Source: Anolis sagrei
Lineage: Eukaryota; Chordata; Lepidosauria; Squamata; Anolidae
Length of the DNA stretch: 64,000 nt
NCBI RefSeq assembly: GCF_037176765.1
Contig: NC_090022.1
Coordinates: 52,143,209-52,207,208, forward strand
Direction: 5' to 3'
Shown here: in pieces, positions 1-8,900 of the stretch
How the letters are laid out: each line of letters starts with the position of its first letter
How positions within the stretch are numbered: position 1 is the stretch's first letter
Made by a program: the position numbers and the translations under genes
Notes under the pieces: generated by a model
Databases searched by the model: none
What the model saw: only the letters and a program-made list of their open reading frames with translations
What the model was told of the DNA's origin: nothing

Positions 1-97
1 AACCATTGGAGTAAAAAAAACATAATAAAAGACATTGACACATACTATATTTGGTTGTATACTATTTGAGAAGATTCTACTCAAATGGGTTTTTGGC

Positions 98-170
98 TCT
101 TATTTATTTATTTATGACATTTATATGCCACCCTTCTCACCCTGAAGAGAACCTCAGAGCAGCTTACAAG
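98..170 (-). repeat. L2-like LINE 3' end fragment
   Basis: TTTATTTATTTATG run followed by the block that reads about ATATGCCACCCTTCTCACC, then GCAGCTTACAAG. The same block recurs in both orientations across the window (for example 2155-2240, 10024-10326, 40465-40620), always ending in a TAAATAAA-type tail on the sense strand. I infer the 3' end of an L2/CR1-group LINE; the exact family is not certain. Confidence 0.55.
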
Positions 171-595
171 ATAGTAACCTACGGATGTGAGAGCTGGACC
201 TTAGGGAAGGCTGAGCGAAGGAAGATAGATGCTTTTGAACTGTGGTGTTGGAGGAAAGTTCTGAGAGTGCCGTGGACTGCAAGAAGATCCAACCAGTCCA
301 TCCTCCAGGAAATGGGGCCCGACTGCTCATTGGAGGGAAGGATACTAGAGACAAAGTTGAAGTACTTTGGCCACATCATGAGGAGACAGCAAAGCCTGGA
401 GAAGACAATTATGCTGGGGAAAGTGGAAGGTAAAAGGAAGAGGGGCCGACCAAGGGCAAGATGGATGGATGGCATCCTTGAAGTGAGTGGACTGACCTTG
501 AAGGAGCTGGGGGTGGTGACGGCCGACAGGGAGCTCTGGCGTGGGCTGGTCCATGAGGTCACGAAGAGTCGGAGATGACTGAACGAATGAACAAC
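171..595 (+). mobile_element. RTE/BovB LINE, 3' end of reverse-transcriptase ORF
   Basis: An open frame from about 171 to 578 reads [20 protein letters not shown], then [31 protein letters not shown] and [15 protein letters not shown]. This is the conserved C-terminal part of RTE/BovB ORF2, downstream of the polymerase core. The 3' tail is GACTGAACGAATGAACAACA followed by a short ACATACACAC repeat. The copy is 5'-truncated and joined directly to an older LINE 3' end at 170. A longer copy of the same family lies at 8534-9253 on the other strand. Confidence 0.9.
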
Positions 596-699
596 AACAT
601 ACATACACACACACAATACATTATATTATTAGCATCTTACAATATCTGTATTGTATATTACTATATTGTATAACTCTTATAGTATAATCTGCAAATGGT

Positions 700-780
700 T
701 GTGAATGCCATTTTCCAAACCAAAAAACTCACAAACAATCCAGTGATTCTGGTATGAAAGCCTCCGACAACACATTATTG
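700..780 (+). repeat. Penelope-like element terminal fragment
   Basis: Short match to the terminal-repeat end seen at 3842-4565: AAAAACTCACAAACAATCCA, then CAGTGATTCTGG, ATGAAAGCCT and GACAACACAT. Diverged and partial. The flanking sequence (596-700) is AT-rich with nothing recognised. Confidence 0.5.
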
Positions 781-834
781 TCTTTTCTAGTGAGTCAAGT
801 CTTCTCCTGATACATATCAAGTATGATAACGTCT

Positions 835-1034
835 GGGTGTATCTATACTGCAGAATTAATGCAATTCGACTTTCACTACCTTGGCTCAATCCAATGGAAT
901 CCTTGGATTTGCAGTTTGATGAGGCACATCGATCTTTGGCAGAGGCGGCTAAAACTACACCTCTCAGGATGCCATAACATTCAGCCATTATGTGGTGTCA
1001 AACTACATCCATTTTACAGTGTAAATGCAGCCTT
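835..1034. repeat. Palindromic MITE, family A (~200 bp)
   Basis: Inverted-repeat element whose ends read GTGTATCTATACTGCAGAAT and the complement of CATCCATTTTACAGTGTAAA. The middle contains GGCTCAATCCAATGGAATCC and TTTGGCAGAGGCGGCTAAA. The family recurs at about 4570-4640, 8370-8526/9261-9320, 40170-40305, 51637-51955, 52229-52580, 53435-53655, 56800-56925 and 61860-62095. Copies are non-coding foldbacks; the superfamily is unclear. Confidence 0.7.
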
Positions 1035-1399
1035 GGTTTAGTCACCTTGGCTTCTATAGAAAATTCACTGAGAAACCACACTCCTGCATCAATTCTGCAG
1101 TGTATATACACTTGGATTCAGAAGGATGAACATGTACCTTATGACAAGACTTGCTCTCCAAAATGAACTCCATGCAAAATAAGGCATTACATTAGGAATT
1201 GGGATAACATTAGGAATTGGGACAGTTCCATCCTCCTCCTGATATGTCATCTGTCGGGGACCTCTCCCTGCAGCACCAACTGCTGCTCTGGGCCAGAGTG
1301 AAGAGAGAGGGGGCCAGGGGACAGTTCCACCTTGTTTCCTGTGCTATTCTAATAATACAATATAATGCAATGTAATATAATATATTGTATATACATATA
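1035..1399. other. Non-genic stretch, AT-rich at its right end
   Basis: No gene or recognised element. A short direct duplication of CATTAGGAATTGGGA lies at about 1189-1225. An AT-rich tract (TAATATAATATATTGTATA) begins near 1340 and is the target of the adjacent SINE. Confidence 0.5.
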
Positions 1400-1708
1400 G
1401 GTAAAGGTAAAGGTTTTCCCCTGACATTAAGTCCAGTTGTGTCTGATCTGGGGTGTGGTGCTAATCTCCATTTCTAAGCCAAAGAGCTGACGTTGTCCAT
1501 AGACACATCCAAGGTCATGTGGTCAGCATGACTGCATGGAGCGCCGTTACTTTCCCGCTGGAGCGGTATGTACTGATCTACTCACATTTGCATGTTTTCG
1601 AACTGTTGGGTTAGCTGAAACTGGGGCTGACAGCAGAAGCTCACGCCACTCCATGAATCTGCGACCTTTCAGTCGAGAAGCTCAGCAGCTCAGCACTTTA
1701 ACCCACTG
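1400..1708 (-). mobile_element. Sauria SINE (BovB-dependent tRNA SINE)
   Basis: On the plus strand it reads GGTAAAGGTAAAGGTTTTCC, CCTGACATTAAGTCCAGTTG, GTCCATAGACACATCCAAGG, CATGACTGCATGGAGCGCCG and ends in CAGCACTTTAACCCACTG, the complement of a tRNA-type head. This is the Sauria SINE pattern, whose BovB-like tail lies at the GTAAAGG end. It is flanked by a perfect 19-bp target duplication, TATATTGTATATACATATA, at 1381-1399 and 1709-1727. Confidence 0.9.
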
Positions 1709-1895
1709 TATATTGTATATACATATAATATTTATAATATTATAATGTAATACAATATAATATGATATTTTAATAATTATATATTTATATTACATGTAAT
1801 ATTACTAATAACATTACAATATAATGGTATAGTACAATATAGTAATATTTAATACTGATGTGGTACTATGTTAATACTATAATATATAATATAAT
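1709..1895. repeat. AT-rich low-complexity tract
   Basis: Irregular TAATATAAT/ATAATGTAATAC sequence, almost free of G and C, continuing the tract left of the SINE. No gene. Confidence 0.7.
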
Positions 1896-1898
1896 ATA

Positions 1899-1939
1899 CC
1901 TCTGAGGATGCTTGCCATAGATGCAGGCGAAACGTCAGG
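1899..1939 (+). ncRNA. Hammerhead-ribozyme-like core in PLE terminal repeat
   Basis: Elements in order: CCT, CTGAGGA, a stem II from GCTTGC and GCAGGC around a CATAGAT loop, GAAA, then ACGTC, then AGG. The last AGG can pair with the first CCT as a short stem I. Stem III would be the self-complementary ACGT, which could form only weakly alone but well between two RNAs. One nucleotide (T) is extra between CTGAGGA and stem II, compared with the textbook core. PLEs are known to carry small hammerheads; activity here is inference. Confidence 0.45.
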
Positions 1940-1956
1940 AGAGAATGCCTCTAGAC

Positions 1957-2091
1957 CAGTGGTTCTCAACCTGGGGTCCCCAGATGTTTTTGGCCTACAA
2001 CTCCCAGAAATCACAGCCAGTTTACCAGCTGTTAGGATTTCTGGGAGTTGAAGGCCAAAAACATCTGGGGACCCCAGGTTGAGAACCACTG
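1957..2091. mobile_element. hAT palindromic MITE (135 bp) with 8-bp TSD
   Basis: Starts CAGTGGTTCTCAACCTGGGG and ends with the exact complement, CCCCAGGTTGAGAACCACTG. Between them are GATGTTTTTGGCCTACAACT and the matching inverted arm. The perfect 8-bp target duplication CTCTAGAC (1949-1956 and 2092-2099) indicates a hAT-superfamily element. It lies inside a Penelope-like repeat, so it is the younger of the two. Confidence 0.92.
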
Positions 2092-2154
2092 CTCTAGACC
2101 ATGGCTATACAGCCCGAAAAAACCTACAACAACCCAGTGATTCCGGCCATTGTA

Positions 2155-2240
2155 TGTATATATCCCTTGTAAGCTGCTCTGAGTCCCCTTCGGGGTGAGA
2201 AGGGCGGCATATAAATGTCGTAAATAAATAAATAAATGTT
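2155..2240 (+). repeat. L2-like LINE 3' end
   Basis: Reads CTTGTAAGCTGCTCTGAGTC, CCCTTCGGGGTGAGAAGGGC, GGCATATAAATGTCG, then AAATAAATAAATAAATG. Same sequence as the 3' ends elsewhere, in sense orientation. It lies in LSM3 intron 1. Confidence 0.6.
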
Positions 2241-2309
2241 AAAATCAGCCCCCCTTCTCCCTTTCATTTCCTCCCCAAAAGAGACGCAGGAGATAACGCG
2301 GTCACCCAC

Positions 2310-2330
2310 CTGATCAACCTCGTCCGCCAT
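2310..2330 (-). CDS. LSM3: LSM3 exon 1 (coding part), U6 snRNA-associated Sm-like protein LSm3
   Basis: The minus-strand ATG at 2330-2328 reads MADEVDQ and meets a donor, GTGGGT, at 2309-2304. Human LSM3 begins MADDVDQ, also split from the rest of the protein by an intron, and LSM3 lies head to head with XPC in other vertebrates. LSm3 is a subunit of the heteroheptameric Lsm1-7 (cytoplasmic mRNA decay) and Lsm2-8 (nuclear, U6 snRNA) rings. The Sm fold itself lies in later exons, which are not found in 1-2309 and must be outside the window. The identification rests on only 7 residues plus position, but the two together are strong. Confidence 0.85.
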
Positions 2331-2903
2331 TTTTTCAAAGGCGGTTCGAGTCTCTTCTCGCGGTATTTTATGCCCGGTCCGCTGTGTTAGCGGCAGGCGC
2401 TCTAGACTTGTTTTAGAGGCACTCTCACAGGCGCTCACTTCCGGGTCGCGTCCGTTTCCACAGAGCTTGGCTTCTATATAGTAGTGCTTTCGGACTCAAT
2501 TTCCCAGAATCCCTCATCATGGCCCAAGGGTGTTGAGGATTATGGAAGTTGGAGTTCTAGGGGGAAAAAGAGGGATTGGGCAAACTTGGGCCCTCCGAGC
2601 GTTTTGGACTTCAACTCTCACCATTCCTCCCAGCCTCAGGCCCCTTCCTTTTGCCTCTCAGCCGCTTAAGCGGCTGAGAGGCAAAAGGAAGGGGCCTGAG
2701 GCTGGGAGGAATGGTGAGAGTTGAAGTCCAAAACGCCTGGAGGGCCCAAGTTTGCCAAGGCCTAGGAAGCCAACTTAGATCCTCCTCTTCCTCCTCCATC
2801 TCTGGCTGCGCCGGCACGCCCCCTAGTGGCCAGTGGCGCGCTCGCGTTCTGTCTCCATTGTTTTCCCCATGCGGGAAGGAAGCCCCCGAAGGAGCCGCCA
2901 GCG
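2331..2903. promoter_or_regulatory. LSM3/XPC bidirectional promoter
   Basis: 573 bp separate the two start codons, which point away from each other. The LSM3 side is GC-rich and holds ACTTCCGGG (2437-2445), an ETS/GABPA-type site. CAATTTCCCAGAATCCC (about 2498-2514) resembles the ZNF143/STAF motif. No TATA box is evident near the XPC start. A 178-bp palindrome occupies 2579-2756. Start sites of transcription cannot be placed by eye. Confidence 0.8.
2579..2756. repeat. Near-perfect 178-bp palindrome in the promoter
   Basis: Two 89-bp arms meet without a loop at GCCGCTT/AAGCGGC (2661-2674). The arms match at all but two positions (CCGAGC near 2597-2602 against GCCTGG near 2735-2740). The outer sequence GGCAAACTTGGGCCCTCC and GTTTTGGACTTCAACTC matches the ends of palindromic MITE family C, seen at 51720-51821 and 57979-58112. 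It is therefore likely a foldback transposon that landed in the shared promoter. The inner part is unlike the other copies. Confidence 0.9.
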
Positions 2904-2985
2904 ATGGGCGACAGCAGCAAGCGCAAGGGCCGCCCCTCGCTGCAGGGCGCCGGCAAGAGGCCCCGCGGGGACGGGAAGCCAGGCG
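2904..2985 (+). CDS. XPC: XPC exon 1
   Basis: Encodes [18 protein letters not shown] and further basic residues to 28, ending one base into a codon before GTGAGACC. GC-rich. The N-terminus is basic and disordered, as in other XPC proteins, with little sequence identity to human. Confidence 0.85.
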
Positions 2986-5900
2986 GTGAGACCCCGAAAG
3001 AGCCATGAAGGCCGTGATGGAGGGAGGGAGGGAGGGGATAGATACACAGAATGCCCCTGACACACTGTAGAATGTAGAAGGAGCCCCCGGTGGCGCAGTG
3101 GGTTAAACCCCTGTGCCGGCAGGACTGAAGACCGACAGGTCGCAGGTTCGAATCCGGGGAGAGGCGGATGAGCTCCCTCTATCAGCTCCAGCTCCTCATA
3201 CGGGGACATGAGAGAAGCCTCCCACAAGGATGATAAGAACATCAAATCATCTCTTGGGCATTCCCTGGGCAACGTCCTTGCAGAAGACCAATTCTCTCAC
3301 ACCAGAAGCGACTTGCAGTTTCTCAAGTCGCTCCTGACAAGACAAAAAACAAAAATGTAGAATGAAGTTTGGCACTGCCATGGCTCAAGCTATGGGATCG
3401 AGAGCCCTGTCGCTTTAAGGGATTTGGCCTTCTCTGCCAAAGAGTCCTGGTATTGTATTGTCTAAGGCAGGGGTCCTCAAACTAAGGCCCGGGGGCCGGA
3501 TGCGGCCCTCCAAGGTCATTTACCCGGCCCTCGCTCAGGGTCAACCTAAGTCTATAATGACTCAAAAGCACACAACAACAATAACAACAATAACAATCCT
3601 ATCTTATCAGCCAAAGGCAGGCCCACATTTCCCATTGAAATACTAATAAAATTATATTTGTTAAGATTGTTCATTTTAATTATTGTATTGTTTTTAATTT
3701 TTTTTTTGCACTACAAGATATGTGCAGTGTGCATAGGAATTCATTCATTTTTTTTTTCAAATTATAATCCGGCCCTCCAACAGTTTGAGGGACTATGACC
3801 TGGCCGTCTGTTTAAAAAGTTTGAGGACCCCTGGTCTAAGGCTTTCATGGCCAGAATCACTGGGTTGTTGTAGGTTTTTCGGGCTATATGGCTATATTCT
3901 CTCCTGATGTTTTGCCTGCATCTGTGGCAGGCATCCTCAGAGGTTGTGAGATGCAGGTGAAACGTCAGGAGAGAATGCTTCTAGAACATAGCCTTATAGC
4001 CTGAAAAACCTACAACAACTCAGTGATTCTGGCTATGAAAGTATTTGAACATTTTCCCATATATATATATTTATGGATTTTGTGCAGGAGAACGTCCCAG
4101 TGGATTGCACTCTGTTTCTGGTTAGTCACAACCCCTGAGGATGCCTGCCACAGATTCAGGTGAAACGTCAGGAGAGAATGCTTCTAGAACATGGCCATAT
4201 AGCCCGAAAAACCTACAATAACCCAGTGATTCCGGCCATGAAAGCCTTTGACAATACAATACCAGCAAGCGTCCTCAGAGGTTGTGACTAACCAGAAACA
4301 GAGTGCAATCCACTGGGACGTTTTCCTGCACAAAATCCATAAATATATATGGGAAAATGTATTGTCAAATACTTTCATAACCGGAATCACTGAGTTGTTG
4401 TAGGTTTTTCAGGCTATATGGCCATGTTCTAGGAGCATTCTCTCCTGATATTTTGCCTGCATCTCACAAGCACTGAGGATGCCTGCCAAAAATGTAGGCA
4501 AAATGTCAGGAGAGAATGCTTCTAGAACATGGCCACATAGCCCAAGAAACCTACAACAACCCAGTCCTGGTACTTCACCCAACTGCAACTTTCCATAGCA
4601 GAGTGGAACCGCATTTATTCTACAGTGTAAGACCCCATCTGCGGCCCCTTCCATACAGCTGTATGAAACCCCACATCTGCTTTGAACTGCGTTATATTTC
4701 AGTGTGGACTCAAATAACTCAGTTCAAAGCAGATATGGTGGGATTCTCTACCTCGATATTCATGGCTGTATGGAAAACAGAAAGTGTAGGATTTTATTCA
4801 ACTGTGTGGAAGGGGCCTGAGAGCGTATCAATAACCATTTACAGCTTTTGGCACTCTCTGGCCAGGATTCCATTGCATAACTCTGTACAAAACCGAACGA
4901 AAGGAAACAACAGAGATTATCCGTCTCCACCTTTTAAATGATTTTGGCTTCCTATGGAATGAGCATTTATTAATCTTCCAGGATGAAATGCACCCCTCCT
5001 TTTCCAGAATCGGCTTTCCAAAAGACTCAGCGGAAGCGTTTGATGTGTGAATGTCTTCAGCATTCCATGCTCTGCTGCTTTATGCAACAGGCACGTGAAC
5101 AGAAGAGACTTTCGCCCAGTTGCTTCCAGCAACTACATAAGGAAAACTTGCTGTATAAGAAGAGGCTGTTAGACTAAGCAAAAAGTTTCAGATGAGGAAA
5201 ATGACAAAATGTTTCAGAGAAGAAAAATCGAGCTTTTCTTTTTGCTTTTTTCTAAACAGCTTGATCAAGAAGAGAAAAGGCAACAGACAGTAGCTTTTGT
5301 TGAACCATTTTGGAGTGCGTTGTTTTCAAAAAAATTTATCTTCCAGACCAGACATGGGCAAACTTTGGCCCTTCAGATGTTTTGGAATACAACTCCCACA
5401 ATTCTTAACAGCCAGTGCCATAGGCCCCTTAAAACATGCTGAACATTTTCCTATCTAAAACTGCATTCAAGAATCCCTCATGTTCTTGGAAACTAAGCAG
5501 TGTGAAATATTTGTATATCTTCACCCCAATGAATGCTAGCTGCTACAGGTTATATTTCAAAGAAAGGAACTGACAAAGCCATCTCTGAGGCCTCTTCTGC
5601 ACTGCCCTATATCCCAAGTTCTGATCCCAGATTATCTGCTTTAAACTGGATTATATGAGTCTCCACTGCCAAATAATCTGGGATAATCATATAATCCTGA
5701 GATATAGGGGCATTGTGGAAGGGTTCTGAGTCTTCTTCGCTTAAGAAAACCCCATTAAATTGATGGGGTTGCCATTCGGCAACGGGTGACTTGAAGACAT
5801 GTACGCACAAGTTGCTTTGCCTTATTTATTTATTTATTTATTTATTTGTCATGTCAGAAGCAACTTGAGGTTACAGTTATCATGTATTCAAAAACACAAA

Positions 5901-8900
5901 CAAAGTTTAAAACTTTGCATTATACTAAATGTCCTTTGACCAGAAGCAGGCCACTTGGGGCCCTTCTCCACAGCCCTATATCCCAGAATATCAAGACAGA
6001 AAATCCCACATAATCTGAGCGTGGAGTCAGATAACCCAGTTCAAAGCAGATATTATGGGATTTTCTGCCTTGATATTCTGGGATATAGGGCTGTGTAGAA
6101 GGGCCCTTGGAGTGCCTCTGGTATCGCTGTAAGAAGGTTCATGTGGCAGGGCTCAGTGTGGAGAAGAGCAAACCACTTACTACAGTGCAGCTTGAGCTCC
6201 AGTGCTTTGCCTTGAAAGATGATACAAAAATATTGTGAATAAAAGTTTTTGTTATTGGCTATTTGATCACTACATATTTTAATTACAGTAATAGTATTAA
6301 GGTAATAACCCTAGGATAGGCTTGTCAGAAATTGGAGTCAGCTTTAAAACTTGTACGAATATTAATATTCCTGTATTTTATACTACCCAGAGTATTCTGC
6401 CCCAAGGACTGTACAGTTTGAAACCTTACATAAGCAATAATGGAGGAAGTAGACCCAGGTGGTTGCAGTTGCATGTTTAGTCTTCATTGTGCTATTAGCC
6501 TTCAGACATTTGCATAGGATGCTTGATTTCCTATCACTTGGTGGCTTGAAATGAAATGTATAAACTGACATTATATGTCATTTTTCTCAGTTATAGTTTA
6601 TGTTCTCATCTACTCTATCTAAAAACAAGCCATAAAGACACAGCATGTGGGAGTGCTGCATTTTTAGTTTCCAAGGTTCAGCAGCTTTCATCATTCCTTG
6701 TTTTTAGAAATAGCAGTTTCTTCTTTCCCAGGATTGTTTAGAACAGTCTAAATAGACAGGTAAAAATATACCTCTGCCATCAGGCGTTTAATGAATGACG
6801 AGGTGCAGGCTGCTGGAGATGCTGGAAGTAAGATTGGGGGATTTCCATCTAAATGATGCTGGAAGTAAGATTAAGATTTCCATCTAAGTGTGTTTGAATA
6901 GGACTGGGTTTGAATGTAGATAATTATGGGAAAGAAAGAAACACAGAGAACACTTCAGCAGTTATTAATATTTACATTGGGGTCCGTTGCATATTATAGT
7001 GCATCAAAGAGATAATCACTTTCCCCCAAATGTGTGATTTCAGTTTTCTCTATCCTACCCCTCATTTGATACAGATGATTTTGAAGCTGAAAAACCCAAA
7101 AACACAAAACGTTTGCCCAAGGCTTCCTCCGAAAAAAAGAAGAAAAGAGAACATGAAGAAAGTGTTTCTTCCTCCTCCTACAAAAATGCAGAACAGAAGG
7201 CCAAAAAGCCCAGAGTTAAAGAGGAAAATAGCGCTGTAGAAAGACAAAGATCCTGTAAGAAGGGAGAGAGATCCAGGTGAGTGACTGTATAGATCAGGTT
7301 TTCACATAAACAACAAACCAGAATTGCTCTGATTTTGTACTTCTTGCAGCAACAAGCGAAAGCTTAGCACTGTGTTTGGTTCCAAGAATCGTAAACCATG
7401 AGTGAGTGAACTCCAGTTTTAGGTTCTGATTTGTTAGGAAAGAGATAGTTCAGGAGTCCTGGAGCTTTTATTTATTGATGACTTCCATCATAGTTTGACT
7501 GCTTCTGTTGGTAAGTGGATCCAAATAAGGGTAATAGGATAACACCCTCCTGGTGTTCAGAAAAAAAAAAGAAGAACACCTGGCTTTGCAATCAGGCACA
7601 ATGTAGCATGCAAATGATGACCTTAGGACTGGGTTTTATGTTTTAATCATTTTATGATATTTATATGTTTTAACTATTGCATTGATGTATTTTATTTTAT
7701 GTTGTTGAATAAGCAGTATTAAATATTGCCACTCTGTACACCTGCAAGGGTGAGAAGAGTAGGACAGAAATATAGCAAATAAATAAATAAAATGTGTTAA
7801 TGCATTGCTTGTAAATCAGAGGTGGGTAATTAGTGTATTTGTACAATACGAAGACACATTTTCCCTGTATAAACATTTCTAAAATCGGATGTGTCTTAGA
7901 ATTTCAGGTGTATCTTATGCATTTTTGTTGTTGGTGGTGGTACTGATATTAGGGTGCATGTTAGAATCAATGGTGTCTTGCAATGGAAGTATATGGGAGT
8001 CAGGACTCAGTTCCCCCATCTCTCCCAAAGGACTCCCCACAAATCCCCAAAAGCTATGCCAAGTAAATATACAATCAGCCCTTCACACTTCTGGGTTTAA
8101 CTTTTGTGGTTTTAATTAATATGTTCTCTTTAGGAATTTCTAAGTCCTCCAGCACAACACTATGGTCAACTTCTGCTGACTGACAGAAGCTATATAGCCA
8201 CACTGGAAAGCATTTCTTTAGGCATTTGTTTGTCATCAAGCATGAATCTATGGTCAGTTTCCAGTGGAAGGTGTTTTCTGATGTAAAAAAACCGACAATT
8301 TTTCATTCCCATTTTTCCACCTTTGTACGGGTCCTGTGTTTCCCCAGGGAATATGATCAATAGACTATATGGTGTATATACACTGCAGAATTGATGCAAC
8401 TCGATATCACTTTATCTGCCATGGTTCTATGCTAAGGAATACTGGAAACTTTAGCATTGTAAAGCTTTTAGCCTTCTCTGCCAAAGAGAATTGGTACCTC
8501 ACCAAACTACAAATTCCAGAATTCTATAGCATTTGTTGTTCATTCGTTCAGTCGTCTCCGACTCTTCGTGACCTCATGGACCAGCCCACGCCAGAGCTCC
8601 CTGTCGGCCGTTACCACCCCCAGCTCCCTCAAGGTCAGTCCAGTCACTTCAAGGATGCCATCCATCCATCTTGCCCTTGGTCGGCCCCTCTTCCTTTTGC
8701 CTTCCACTTTCCCCAGCATAATTGTCTTCTCTAGGCTTTCCTGTCTCCTCATGATGTGGCCAAAGTACTTCAACTTTGTCTCTAGTATCTTTCCCTCCAG
8801 TGAGCAGTCGGGCTTTATTTCCTGGAGGATGGACTGGTTGGATCTTCTTGCAGTCCAAGGCACTCTCAGAACTTTTCTCCAACACCAGAGCTCAAAAGCA

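Larger units (their letters stand above)
1896..2150 (+). mobile_element. Penelope-like element terminal repeat, interrupted by a hAT MITE
   Basis: Reads CCTCTGAGGATGCTTGCCAT, AGATGCAGGCGAAACGTCAG, GAGAGAATGCCTCTAGAC, then after a 135-bp insertion CATGGCTATACAGCCCGAAA, AACCTACAACAACCCAGTGA. The assignment to Penelope-like elements rests on the copy at 54346-54808, where the same sequence is joined to a GIY-YIG-type coding remnant. A hammerhead-like core lies at 1899-1939. Confidence 0.65.

Noticed and set aside
1-2309. Further LSM3 exons on the minus strand
   Set aside because: No match to the Sm-domain segments (LSLDERIYVKMRNDRELRG) was seen; this part is almost wholly repeats.
3081-3351. 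Functional tRNA gene (clear A and B boxes)
   Set aside because: The head continues into a SINE body and tail found at several other places with target duplications; it does not fold as a full tRNA.
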